A stretch of DNA of 26,067 nucleotides from an uncultured Ruminococcus sp. (GTDB lineage: Bacteria > Bacillota > Clostridia > Oscillospirales > Ruminococcaceae). The stretch is taken from positions 1-26,067 of the forward strand of contig CAADWP010000171.1 in assembly GCA_900752785.1 (NCBI GenBank), written 5' to 3'. Position 1 is the stretch's first letter; each line of letters begins with the position of its first letter. A model generated the notes under the pieces. It was not told where the DNA came from and did not search any database. It worked only from the letters and a program-made list of their open reading frames with translations. Of the stretch, positions 8,395-16,795 are shown in pieces. A program made the translations under genes and the position numbers.

Positions 8395-9357
8395 TTAAAA
8401 TGCAATTTGCTCGGCAATATGATGAAGCTTTTCGTCATATGGTTTCTGCATAGAAAGCGCTTCCTGAATATCATAATCAACGATCTTACTATCCTTAATA
8501 CCAACAACTCGATTTCCGATTCCCTGCTCAAGAAGCTCTACAGCGTAATATCCCATTCTCGTGGCCTCAACTCTGTCCCTCAGCGTAGGAGAACCGCCTC
8601 TCTGAACGTGACCAAGAACAGTTGCTCTTGTTTCAATATGAGTTTTTTCCTGAAGAACCTTAGCAATTTCGTCTGCATGACCTATACCCTCTGCAACAAT
8701 AACTACGAAATTCTGTTTACCTTTAGCTTTCTTTTCGAGCATTGTTTTGGCAATTGCGTCAAGATCGTAAGGAACTTCTTTTGTTATAATATCTGTAGCG
8801 CCGCAGGCAATACCTGTGTTTACAGCAATATGTCCCGCATTTCTTCCCATTACTTCAACAACAGAGCATCTGTCATGCGACTGTGATGTGTCACGAAGCT
8901 TATCAACAAGATCCATAGCTGTATTCATTGCAGTATCAAAACCGATAGTATAATCTGTACAGGAAATATCATTATCAATAGTTCCGGGAAGACCTATACA
9001 AAGAACTCCTTTTGCAGAAAGATCAGCAGCTCCTCTGAATGATCCGTCACCGCCGATAACAACAAGACCCTCTATGCCAAGTTCTTCACATTTTGCTCTG
9101 GCTTTATCAACGCCGGATTCTGTTCTGAATTCAGGGCATCTTGCAGTATAAAGAACAGTTCCTCCTTTATGAATAATATCAGAAACGCTTCTTTCATCCA
9201 TCTGAAAAATGTCTCCGGTAATAAGTCCCACATAACCCCTGCGAATGCCATAAACCTCCATGCCCTTGCTGAGTGCAGTTCTTACAACAGCTCTTACAGC
9301 AGCGTTCATTCCGGGAGCGTCACCGCCGCTTGTTAAAACACCGATTTTTTTGATCAT
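8395..9357 (-). CDS. pfkA: ATP-dependent 6-phosphofructokinase
   Basis: Phosphorylates fructose-6-phosphate to fructose-1,6-bisphosphate, the committed step of glycolysis. The 320-residue length is that of the bacterial PfkA group. Visible motifs: TSGGDAPGMN (9-18), IGGDGSFRGA (101-110), and catalytic TIDND with D128. The Gly after GGD (G105) fits the ATP-using rather than the pyrophosphate-using enzymes. SD GGAGAG lies six bases before the ATG. It follows dnaE, an association common in Firmicutes, but has its own strong promoter and a leader of about 125 bases. HprK, encoded further upstream on the same strand, links it to sugar control. Confidence 0.97.
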   Translation of the reverse strand: MIKKIGVLTSGGDAPGMNAAVRAVVRTALSKGMEVYGIRRGYVGLITGDIFQMDERSVSDIIHKGGTVLYTARCPEFRTESGVDKARAKCEELGIEGLVVIGGDGSFRGAADLSAKGVLCIGLPGTIDNDISCTDYTIGFDTAMNTAMDLVDKLRDTSQSHDRCSVVEVMGRNAGHIAVNTGIACGATDIITKEVPYDLDAIAKTMLEKKAKGKQNFVVIVAEGIGHADEIAKVLQEKTHIETRATVLGHVQRGGSPTLRDRVEATRMGYYAVELLEQGIGNRVVGIKDSKIVDYDIQEALSMQKPYDEKLHHIAEQIAF

Positions 9358-9388
9358 AAAAAACTCTCCATTCTGCTCGTGGCGTATA

Positions 9389-9445
9389 TTATTGCTCAGA
9401 CAATAAGCTTTTAAATTTTAGAGTCAGTTTGCAAACAGGCTCTAA
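9389..9445 (-). promoter_or_regulatory. Two stem-loops in the pfkA leader
   Basis: Between the pfkA promoter and SD lie two small inverted repeats: TTAGAG/CTCTAA (9418-9423 with 9440-9445), enclosing palindrome GTTTGCAAAC, and TTATTG/CAATAA (9389-9394 with 9401-9406). Neither is followed by a U-run. They may stabilise the message or be an RNA control site; I match them to no known riboswitch. Confidence 0.3.
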
Positions 9446-9489
9446 CGTTCAGCCGCTCAATCTGCTGACATCTAATTCCATACGTATTT

Positions 9490-9518
9490 ATTTTACTACT
9501 TTTAACTTTTTTTGTCAA
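9490..9518 (-). promoter_or_regulatory. Consensus sigma-A promoter for pfkA
   Basis: Minus strand: perfect -35 TTGACA (9513-9518), 17-base spacer, -10 TAAAAT (9490-9495). Predicted start near 9483. It lies in the 207-base gap between dnaE and pfkA, so pfkA can be expressed apart from the upstream cell-wall and replication genes. Confidence 0.85.
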
Positions 9519-9564
9519 GTAAAATTTATAAGTTTTTAATTTTATAACTTCTGCGCTTTCCGAA

Positions 9565-12500
9565 TTATAATATCAGACCTACCCGCAAATCTCCAAATAA
9601 TCTTGTGATTTCTTTTTCCGAATTAGGGTTAATATCAATAAAAAGCTTATTTTTAGGTAAAACCGTTTTTTTAAGATCTGCAAGATAAAAACATATAGGA
9701 GTTTTTCCTTTATATTTCCTGCAAATCTCTATAAGCTCGCTGCTTACCGCAGCATTATTTGAGGTTGTTTTTATGCATAGTTTCATATTTTCAATAAGAC
9801 GGCTGAATTCTGTTTCATCAGCTATTGAGCCGCAGATCAATGTTACGCTGTCATCGGTTACGGAAATTTTTCCGCTTATCAAAAGCACATTTTCCTCATT
9901 TAAACGATTGCCGCAAATTGCAAAAGTTTCAGGGAAAACAAGAGCTTTCATTTCTCCTGTCTCGTCCGCAATATTGAGAAAACACATTTTGTCACCCTTT
10001 TTTGTTACATGAAGCTTTTTATTCTGTAAAATACAAAGCAGTCTTACATTATCTCCATCTTTAAATTTATCGGTAGAGCTGCTTATTGTTCCAATTTTGG
10101 GTGTATGCATAAGTTTTGAAATAAAGGCATATTCCGTAAGAGGACTGCCGCTGAGATACATTCCTGCAGCTTCCTTTTCAAGCGCAAGAAGCTTCTTAAA
10201 GTCAAATTCCGGCTTGAATGGTATCTTTATACCCGTTGGAGCAGCAGATGTTTCTTCAAGAAAATTAAGCTGTCCCTCAATTACTCCCTGTGCGTCGGAA
10301 GCTGCCATATCATGAAGCATTTCATAATTTGTCAGCATTTGTCTTCGGTTAAGTCCAAGGCCGTCGAAGGCTCCTGCTTTTATAAGATTCTCAAGAGCTT
10401 TTTTGTTAAGCTCTCGACAGGTCATACGCTCGCAAAAATCTTGCAATCCTGTAAATCTGCCGTTTGAAGTGCGCTCAGCAATAATTTTTTCGGCAAGTCC
10501 GCTTCCTGCATTTTTGACCGCCAGAAGCCCGAAATACATTTTCCCTGAGATATACGTAAAACCCTTTGTACTTATATTTACATCCGGGCAAAGAACTTTA
10601 ATTCCGTTTTCGCGGCAGATATTTATATATTCGGCAAGTTTGTCCGTATTTCCCATAACGCTTGACATCAGCGCCGCCATATAGATTCCTCTATAGTGGC
10701 ATTTCAGATATGCTGTCTGATATGCAAGATATGCATACGCGGCGGCGTGGGATTTATTAAATGCATAGGAAGCAAAGCTTACCATTTCGTCAAATATCTC
10801 GTTGGCAGTATTTTCAGGAATTTTATTGCTTATCGCTCCCGAAACAAAGCTTTCACGTTCTTTTAGCATAACGTCATGCTTTTTTTTAGCCATAGCGCGC
10901 CGAACTATATCGGCATGACCGTAGGAATAGCCTGCAAGTTTGCGGCAAATCTCCATTACCTGTTCCTGATATACCATACAGCCGTAGGTTTCCGAAAGAA
11001 TATCCTCAAGCATCGGATGCTTGTACACTACTCTATCAGGGTGCTTTTTATTTTCAATATAGAGCGGGATCGACTTCATAGGCCCGGGACGGTACAGCGA
11101 AATGATAACAATAAGATCCTCTAAACGCTCCGGACAAAGTTCAACGAGTCTCTGAGTCATTCCATTACTTTCAAACTGAAAAACTCCGCCCGTATCGCCT
11201 TTTGCAAGCATTTTATAGATGTCATTATCATCTGTCGGAATTGAAGAGATATCAAAATTCGGCTCAGTTTTGTGGATCTCATTTACAGTGTCACGTATTA
11301 TAGTCAGATTTCGCAAACCGAGAAAATCCATTTTAAGCAGTCCCAGAGATTCAAGAACCGTCATGGTATATTGAGTTATTATGGCATCATCGTTTTTTTG
11401 CAGAGGTACAAGATCGCTCAGCGGAACAGCGGAGATTACTACGCCTGCTGCATGAGTAGAAGTATGACGAGGCATACCTTCAAGTCTTCTTGCAAGATCA
11501 ATAAGCCGTTTCATCGACTTATCGGAACGATAAAGCATTTTAAGTTCATCAGATTCGTCAAGAGCTTCATCTATTGTATTACGGAAATCTATCTGCTTAG
11601 CCACTTTGTCGCAAAGCTGATAAGGTATTCCAAGCACGCGTCCGACGTCGCGAACAGCGGCTCTTGCTTTCAGCGTATCGAATGCGATTATTTCGGAAAC
11701 ATAATCCTCTCCGTATTTGTGAACTACATAATCCTTGACGCTCTGACGTCCTTCAATACAGAAATCTATATCGAAATCAGGCATACTTACTCTTTCGGGA
11801 TTAAGAAATCTTTCAAACAGCAAGTTATATTTTATAGGATCAATACCCGTAATTCCGATACAGTATGCGCAAAGGCTTCCGGCGCCTGAGCCTCTTCCCG
11901 GGCCTACGGGAATATTATGTTCACGGGCATATTTTATAAAATCCCACACAATAAGAAAGTAGTCGACATAACCCATTTTTTCAATTACAGACAGCTCGTA
12001 TTCAAGTCTTTCTTCGACCTCTTTAGCTATCGGAGCAGCATATTTTTCGTTCATTCCTCTGCGGCAAAGAGACTTGAAATATGCGGTGTTATCATTTACT
12101 CCATCAATTTTAAACTTCGGGAGCTTAATACTGCCGAACTCAAATTCAACATTGCAGCGGCGGGCAATTTTAGCTGTATTAGAGATCGCTTCCTCATGCC
12201 CGGGAAAAAGCTTTGACATTTCATTGGCTGATTTAAGATAGAATTCCTCCGTTTCAAAGCTCATTCCGTTCGGTTCTCCAAGTATCTTCCCTGTCTGGAT
12301 ACACAGAAGAACGTTCTGTATCTCAGCGTCCTCTTTTTTTGTATAATGGCAGTCATTGGTTGCCGCAAGAGGTATTCCGGTCTCATGCGAAAGTTTGTAT
12401 AGCTGAGGCAATATTCTTATCTCTTCATCAATGCCATGATTCTGAATTTCAATAAAATAATTTCCTTTGCCGAAAATTTCAAGATATTTAAGGGCAGTTT

Positions 12501-12975
12501 CTTTCGCCTTATCGTAAGATCCGTTTACAAGAAGCCGCGGAATCTCTCCTGCAAGGCAGGCTGAAAGACAGATAAGTCCGTTGTGATATTTTTTCAGCAG
12601 CTCCGCATCTACTCTTGGTTTATGGTAAAAGCCTTCAATTCCCGCAAGTGACACAAGCTTTACAAGATTGCGATAGCCCGTATTATTTTCACAAAGCAAG
12701 ATAAGGTGAAAGGGAGATGAATCAAGCTTTGGCTCTTTGTCAAAGCGGCTTCTGGGTGCAACATAGACCTCGCAGCCGATAATTGGCTTGATGTCATACT
12801 TTTTTGCTTCGCGCCAGAATTCCACAGCTCCATACATATTTCCATGGTCGGTGATAGCGACAGCCGTCTGACCAAGCTCTTTGATTCTTTGTATAAGCTC
12901 CTTTATGCGGCAGGCTCCGTCAAGCAGACTATATTCGGTATGAACATGAAGATTTACAAATTCATTATCTCTCAT
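9565..12975 (-). CDS. dnaE: DNA polymerase III subunit alpha (DnaE, C-family polymerase)
   Basis: 1136-residue replicative polymerase with the DnaE1 domain order. The PHP domain covers about residues 1-280, with LHVHTEYSLLDG (9-20), TDHGNMYG and NDCHY keeping the metal-binding pattern. The polymerase core has PDFDIDF (399-405; catalytic D402 and D404) and a third Asp at D550 (LLKMDFLGLRN). A helix-hairpin-helix region lies around ALENLIKAGAFDGLGLNRRQ, then an OB domain (VRLLCILQNKKLHVTKKG) and a C-terminal tail. No inserted DEDD exonuclease domain, so it is not PolC. The start overlaps the whiA stop by 11 bases, with SD GGGGAG inside whiA, implying coupling. Clostridia usually also carry PolC, not in this window. 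Confidence 0.96.
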   Translation of the reverse strand: MRDNEFVNLHVHTEYSLLDGACRIKELIQRIKELGQTAVAITDHGNMYGAVEFWREAKKYDIKPIIGCEVYVAPRSRFDKEPKLDSSPFHLILLCENNTGYRNLVKLVSLAGIEGFYHKPRVDAELLKKYHNGLICLSACLAGEIPRLLVNGSYDKAKETALKYLEIFGKGNYFIEIQNHGIDEEIRILPQLYKLSHETGIPLAATNDCHYTKKEDAEIQNVLLCIQTGKILGEPNGMSFETEEFYLKSANEMSKLFPGHEEAISNTAKIARRCNVEFEFGSIKLPKFKIDGVNDNTAYFKSLCRRGMNEKYAAPIAKEVEERLEYELSVIEKMGYVDYFLIVWDFIKYAREHNIPVGPGRGSGAGSLCAYCIGITGIDPIKYNLLFERFLNPERVSMPDFDIDFCIEGRQSVKDYVVHKYGEDYVSEIIAFDTLKARAAVRDVGRVLGIPYQLCDKVAKQIDFRNTIDEALDESDELKMLYRSDKSMKRLIDLARRLEGMPRHTSTHAAGVVISAVPLSDLVPLQKNDDAIITQYTMTVLESLGLLKMDFLGLRNLTIIRDTVNEIHKTEPNFDISSIPTDDNDIYKMLAKGDTGGVFQFESNGMTQRLVELCPERLEDLIVIISLYRPGPMKSIPLYIENKKHPDRVVYKHPMLEDILSETYGCMVYQEQVMEICRKLAGYSYGHADIVRRAMAKKKHDVMLKERESFVSGAISNKIPENTANEIFDEMVSFASYAFNKSHAAAYAYLAYQTAYLKCHYRGIYMAALMSSVMGNTDKLAEYINICRENGIKVLCPDVNISTKGFTYISGKMYFGLLAVKNAGSGLAEKIIAERTSNGRFTGLQDFCERMTCRELNKKALENLIKAGAFDGLGLNRRQMLTNYEMLHDMAASDAQGVIEGQLNFLEETSAAPTGIKIPFKPEFDFKKLLALEKEAAGMYLSGSPLTEYAFISKLMHTPKIGTISSSTDKFKDGDNVRLLCILQNKKLHVTKKGDKMCFLNIADETGEMKALVFPETFAICGNRLNEENVLLISGKISVTDDSVTLICGSIADETEFSRLIENMKLCIKTTSNNAAVSSELIEICRKYKGKTPICFYLADLKKTVLPKNKLFIDINPNSEKEITRLFGDLRVGLIL

Positions 12976-13882
12976 TTTTTATGCTCCCCACGCGAATTTC
13001 CTCAGCTATTTTTGAAATTCTTTTAAAACGGTGACTTACCCCTGAACGGCTTATCGGTTCAGATAGGCACTCCCCTATTTCCTGAAGGCTCATGTCGGTA
13101 TGTTCAAGGCGAAGCAGCGCAACCTCCTTTAGATCGTCGGAAATGCTGTCAAGTCCGTATACGCTGTCTATAAGCTTTATATCCTCGATCTGCTTCATAG
13201 CTGCGTTGACTACTTTATCAATATTCGCAGCATCGCAGTTAGCGATCCTGTTTGCCTTATTACGGACATCCTTATAAATTTTAACATTCATAAGCTCGAT
13301 CGTGCATTGCTGAGCTCCGATAAATGTGAGCGTATCCTCTATAGATTCGCTGTCTTTGATATATACGATGTACTGTCCCCTTCTCATAACTGTTCCCGAA
13401 GTTACGCCAATATCGGAAAGAAGCAGCGAAAGCTCTTTGGCAAGTTTTTTTTCGGGAACAGTAAACTCCATATGGTATTCCTTATTAGGATTATTAACGC
13501 TTCCGCAGGCGAGAAAAACTCCCGCTGTAAAAACTCCGAGACTATTGTTGACAATAATCTCGGAATTAATAGATCTTTCTGAAGCTTCAAGGCGATATTT
13601 TAAAAATATTTCATCAATAATTTCTCTATCGCAGATCTCAAAAGTATAAAGCACTACATTATTTTTTCTTATATTTTCCTGACAGCAAAGTTCTTTTTTA
13701 AAAATGCTCCTAAAAAGCGATAAAAATATCTCCGAAGTTGTTTCACTTTCGCTTTGAAAGCATATCCGTTCACGGCTGAGAACACGGCTGAACAGCAGCA
13801 TTCCATAAAAACAGGCAAACCGCTTATCCTTATCGTTAATACATGTTCCAATTTCTCGTCTTACATCGTTTGAAAAAGAAAT
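12965..13882 (-). CDS. whiA: Sporulation/division regulator WhiA, apparent ATT start
   Basis: DNA-binding protein with a LAGLIDADG homing-endonuclease-like N-terminal part and a C-terminal helix-turn-helix (SLQEIGECLSEPISRSGVSHRFKRI). It affects division and chromosome segregation. The first ATG (13801) would give only 278 residues and cut off the conserved N-terminus. In-frame codons upstream encode SFSNDVRREIGTCINDKDKR, matching the family start MSFS. The codon in the Met position is ATT (13880-13882), preceded by GGGAG with a 9-base spacer just after the rapZ stop. Starting there gives 305 residues, normal for WhiA. No ATG, GTG or TTG is available in that position. A sequencing error (ATG read as ATT) is the main alternative. 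Confidence 0.88.
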   Translation of the reverse strand: MSFSNDVRREIGTCINDKDKRFACFYGMLLFSRVLSRERICFQSESETTSEIFLSLFRSIFKKELCCQENIRKNNVVLYTFEICDREIIDEIFLKYRLEASERSINSEIIVNNSLGVFTAGVFLACGSVNNPNKEYHMEFTVPEKKLAKELSLLLSDIGVTSGTVMRRGQYIVYIKDSESIEDTLTFIGAQQCTIELMNVKIYKDVRNKANRIANCDAANIDKVVNAAMKQIEDIKLIDSVYGLDSISDDLKEVALLRLEHTDMSLQEIGECLSEPISRSGVSHRFKRISKIAEEIRVGSIKNER

Positions 13883-13896
13883 ACGAATCCACTCCC

Positions 13897-14769
13897 TCAG
13901 AATTTTTTATCGTTTGTTATATCACGATGATATTTCTGAACCCTATAGCCATTGCTTATAAGATGTTTAGCCATAAGCTCTGCAAAGGTTATAGAACGAT
14001 GTTTTCCTCCCGTACATCCAAATGCAATAACAAGCTGACTTTTTCCTTCATGGATATAAAGAGGAATAAGATAGTCTATTAGGTCGGTAAGCTTTGCAAA
14101 AAGTTCCTTTGACTGTTCAAAGCCCATTACATAATCTCTGACGCAGCTTTCGCATCCGGTATGATTTTTAAGTTCATCAATATAATAGGGATTCGGAAGA
14201 CACCTTACATCAAAAATAAGATCGGATTCAGTTGAAACACCGTATTTGAAACCGAAAGACATTACCTTAATAACAAGAGAATCTGAACTGTTTTCAAGAA
14301 ATGTTGCCCTTATATGTTCTTTGAGCTGAGATGAGGACATATCCGAAGTTTCTATGTAATAATCGGCGATTGCCCTTAACTGAGAAAGCTGCTTCCACTC
14401 ATATCTTATAGCTTCATGCATATTTCCATTGAATTTTTCATCGAGCGGATGCTTTCTGCGAGTTTCTTTATATCGCTTAATAAGAACTTCGTCTCGCGCT
14501 TCAATAAACAATATTTTTACTTCAACATCTTTCTCACTTTTGAGATATTGCCATGAATGCAATATCTCCGCAAACATATCGCCGCTTCTTATATCAACGG
14601 CAACAGCTATTTTGGTTATTTCCGTTTCAGATTGACGACAGAGTTCAACAAATTTTGAAATAAGTTTTGGCGGAATATTATCAATACAATAGTAACCGAT
14701 ATCTTCCATAACGTCCATAACGCAGGATTTTCCCGATCCGGACATACCCGTAATAATCAAAAGCTGCAT
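13897..14769 (-). CDS. rapZ: RapZ/YvcJ nucleotide-binding protein
   Basis: P-loop ATPase/GTPase family protein of 290 residues. Walker A GMSGSGKS lies at 8-15, the family signature DNIPPKL at about 34-40, and the C-terminal GCTGGKHRSI motif near 255, typical of RapZ. In E. coli RapZ is the RNase E adaptor that controls GlmS sRNAs; in Bacillus YvcJ has a less clear role. Here it sits between murB and whiA; the conserved Firmicutes trio rapZ-yvcK-whiA lacks yvcK. SD GAGGAA lies 3 bases before the ATG. The stop is 14 bases before the ATT start of whiA. Confidence 0.94.
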   Translation of the reverse strand: MQLLIITGMSGSGKSCVMDVMEDIGYYCIDNIPPKLISKFVELCRQSETEITKIAVAVDIRSGDMFAEILHSWQYLKSEKDVEVKILFIEARDEVLIKRYKETRRKHPLDEKFNGNMHEAIRYEWKQLSQLRAIADYYIETSDMSSSQLKEHIRATFLENSSDSLVIKVMSFGFKYGVSTESDLIFDVRCLPNPYYIDELKNHTGCESCVRDYVMGFEQSKELFAKLTDLIDYLIPLYIHEGKSQLVIAFGCTGGKHRSITFAELMAKHLISNGYRVQKYHRDITNDKKF

Positions 14770-14795
14770 AATTTCCTCGCTGTTCCTGCAAAATC

Positions 14796-14817
14796 CAAGG
14801 CTGCAAGCAATGCCTTG
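14796..14817 (-). other. Small hairpin between murB and rapZ
   Basis: Inverted repeat CAAGGC (14796-14801) and GCCTTG (14812-14817) with a 10-base loop in the 57-base gap. Read on the minus strand it is followed by GATTTTG, only a weak U-tract. It may be a weak attenuator or mRNA-processing site; evidence is slight. Confidence 0.3.
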
Positions 14818-14826
14818 ATTTGCCTT

Positions 14827-15732
14827 TTATTTCAATATAATCGGTTCAAGCTCAAGCTCGTAGCCTGTTTTTTCTTTGACAATTTTTTTTACTTTTTCAC
14901 ATAGTTCGAGTACATCCGAACACGTTGCATATCCCTTATTTATAACAAAACCGCTGTGCTTTTCGCTTATCATAGCTCCTCCGCATGTAAAGCCTTTAAG
15001 ACCGCATTGGTCGATAAGCATAGAAGCGTAGCTTCCCTTGGGACGCTTGAACGTGCTTCCGGCACTTGGAAAGTCAAGAGGCTGCTTATCGCTTCTTTTT
15101 GCCATACACTCGGTCATAGCGGACTTGATTTCGTCAGCGCTGCCCTCGGAAAGCTGTATCTTAACAGAAGTTATTATGCGTTCTGAATTCGAAAAAATAC
15201 TGTGTCGATATGAAAGGTCCATATCGTCCCTGTCGATAGTACATATATTGCAGTTTTCATCAATATAATCCGCAGATATAACAATATCCTTCATTTCACT
15301 GCCATAAGCTCCTGCATTCATACAAAGAGCACCGCCGACGGTGCCGGGAATTCCGAAAAGATTTTCCATTCCTTTAAGAGAAGCCTGCTGTGCGTGTACG
15401 CATACCGAGGCAAGGAGCGTTCCTGCTTGACACTCGAGAACGGTTTGATCTATTTTTATTTCGGCAAAATCACTGCCAAACATAAGGATCACTCCGTCAA
15501 ATCCTTCGTCGGAAGCAATAATATTACTGCCTCTGCCGATAACTCCGTAACGGACAGAATTGGTTTTTAGATATTTTAACAGTTCCACAGCGGAATATGA
15601 CGAATTTATGCTGATAAGAGCGCGGCATGGACCTCCGAAGCGAAAGGTTATATATTCGCTGAGAGGACATTCGGGCACAATGCGGCATCCAAGTTTTTCA
15701 CATAGCTGAGTAAGTGCATTTATGTTTATCAT
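14827..15732 (-). CDS. murB: UDP-N-acetylenolpyruvoylglucosamine reductase
   Basis: FAD-dependent cytosolic enzyme reducing UDP-GlcNAc-enolpyruvate to UDP-MurNAc with NADPH, the second committed step of peptidoglycan synthesis. 301 residues. The FAD-binding part shows ITFRFGGPCRAL (29-39), GRGSNIIASDEG (67-77) and GIPGTVGGALCMNAGAYG (127-144). The catalytic serine is in SAGSTFKRP (S226) and the closing Glu in ELELEP near 296. The single YASM-type loop suggests the type IIa MurB of Firmicutes. It lies between hprK and rapZ, a common Firmicutes/Clostridia order. Confidence 0.96.
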   Translation of the reverse strand: MININALTQLCEKLGCRIVPECPLSEYITFRFGGPCRALISINSSYSAVELLKYLKTNSVRYGVIGRGSNIIASDEGFDGVILMFGSDFAEIKIDQTVLECQAGTLLASVCVHAQQASLKGMENLFGIPGTVGGALCMNAGAYGSEMKDIVISADYIDENCNICTIDRDDMDLSYRHSIFSNSERIITSVKIQLSEGSADEIKSAMTECMAKRSDKQPLDFPSAGSTFKRPKGSYASMLIDQCGLKGFTCGGAMISEKHSGFVINKGYATCSDVLELCEKVKKIVKEKTGYELELEPIILK

Positions 15733-15793
15733 TATTTTCCTCCTGAAATTATATGTATATAATTTTAACGTCTGTTTTCAGGCTGAATAATTA

Positions 15794-16753
15794 TCAGAAT
15801 GCCTCGTAATCACGGACGATCTCTTTTGAATCTGATTCCATTCCGAGACGGTTAAGAAGCTCCTGTGCAGCATTGTAGCCCATTTTTTTCTGTCTGTTGT
15901 TCATAGCGGCAACTTCAAGTATTACTGCAAGATTACGTCCCGGTTTTACCGGAATTGTCAAGGCGGGGATCTTTACGCCGAGAAGCGATACAAATTCGGT
16001 ATCAACTCCCATACGATCATAGATCTTTTCGGAATTCCACTGTTCAAGCTCGACGACAAGGTCAAGCTTTTCGGTCATTTTTACAGCTCCGATACCGAAA
16101 AGACGCCGAGCGTTAATAATACCGATACCCCTAAGTTCAAGAAAATGCCGTATATTATCGGGTGAGCTGCCCACAAGGCTGATATTTGACACTTTTCTTA
16201 TCTCAACAGCGTCGTCCGCGACAAGCCTGTGGCCTCTTTTAACAAGCTCGATTGCCGTTTCGCTTTTACCTACGCCGCTTTCACCGGTAATAAACACTCC
16301 TTCTCCGTAAATTTCGATCAGCACGCCGTGACGTGTGATTCTGGGCGCAAGCGTTAGGTTCAGAAAAGCGATCAGTCCCGACATGAAATTTGAAGTGCTT
16401 TCCTTGCTTCTGAGCAGAGGAACCTCAAATTCCTTTGCAAGCTCAAGCATTTCGGCAAAGTAAGGAAGCTCTCGCGTAATAATAAGAGCAGGTATTCTTT
16501 GCGAAAACAGGAGCTGAAGTCTCTCTCTCCTTGTTTTTTCGTCAATGGTTGAAAGATACGCAAATTCCATTTTACCTATGATCTGTATACGCTCAGGATT
16601 AAAATATTCATAAAAACCCATGAGCTGAAGTCCGGGTCTGTTAACATCGTTTTCGTCAATCATTACTTCGTTTGCATCCTTATGGATATAGATCGTTTCA
16701 AGCTTAAATTCGTCAATTAATCTTTGAAGCGATACTTTAAAGCTTTGAGCCAT
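15794..16753 (-). CDS. hprK: HPr kinase/phosphorylase
   Basis: Bifunctional enzyme that phosphorylates HPr at Ser46 when glycolytic intermediates are high and dephosphorylates it otherwise, driving carbon catabolite repression in Firmicutes. The 319-residue protein has the N-terminal regulatory domain (1-130), P-loop GESGVGKS at 157-164, the conserved His in RHGVLIEIYG (H142), and the family signature ELRGIGIINARRLFG (206-220). It lies 61 bases before murB and 42 bases after the DUF4015 gene. Its partner HPr is not encoded in this window. Confidence 0.96.
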   Translation of the reverse strand: MAQSFKVSLQRLIDEFKLETIYIHKDANEVMIDENDVNRPGLQLMGFYEYFNPERIQIIGKMEFAYLSTIDEKTRRERLQLLFSQRIPALIITRELPYFAEMLELAKEFEVPLLRSKESTSNFMSGLIAFLNLTLAPRITRHGVLIEIYGEGVFITGESGVGKSETAIELVKRGHRLVADDAVEIRKVSNISLVGSSPDNIRHFLELRGIGIINARRLFGIGAVKMTEKLDLVVELEQWNSEKIYDRMGVDTEFVSLLGVKIPALTIPVKPGRNLAVILEVAAMNNRQKKMGYNAAQELLNRLGMESDSKEIVRDYEAF

Positions 16754-16795
16754 TTTTTTCTCCGTTCTCCGATAAATCGGTATTTACTTAGAGCG

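Noticed and set aside
8389..8886. 165-residue plus-strand frame over pfkA
   Set aside because: Antisense to pfkA and begins within the terminator; no SD or domain.
11272..11889. 205-residue open frame on the plus strand inside dnaE
   Set aside because: It is antisense to the well-supported polymerase gene, has no SD or recognisable domain, and its composition (many His/Tyr/Arg, mirror of dnaE codons) is that of a shadow frame.
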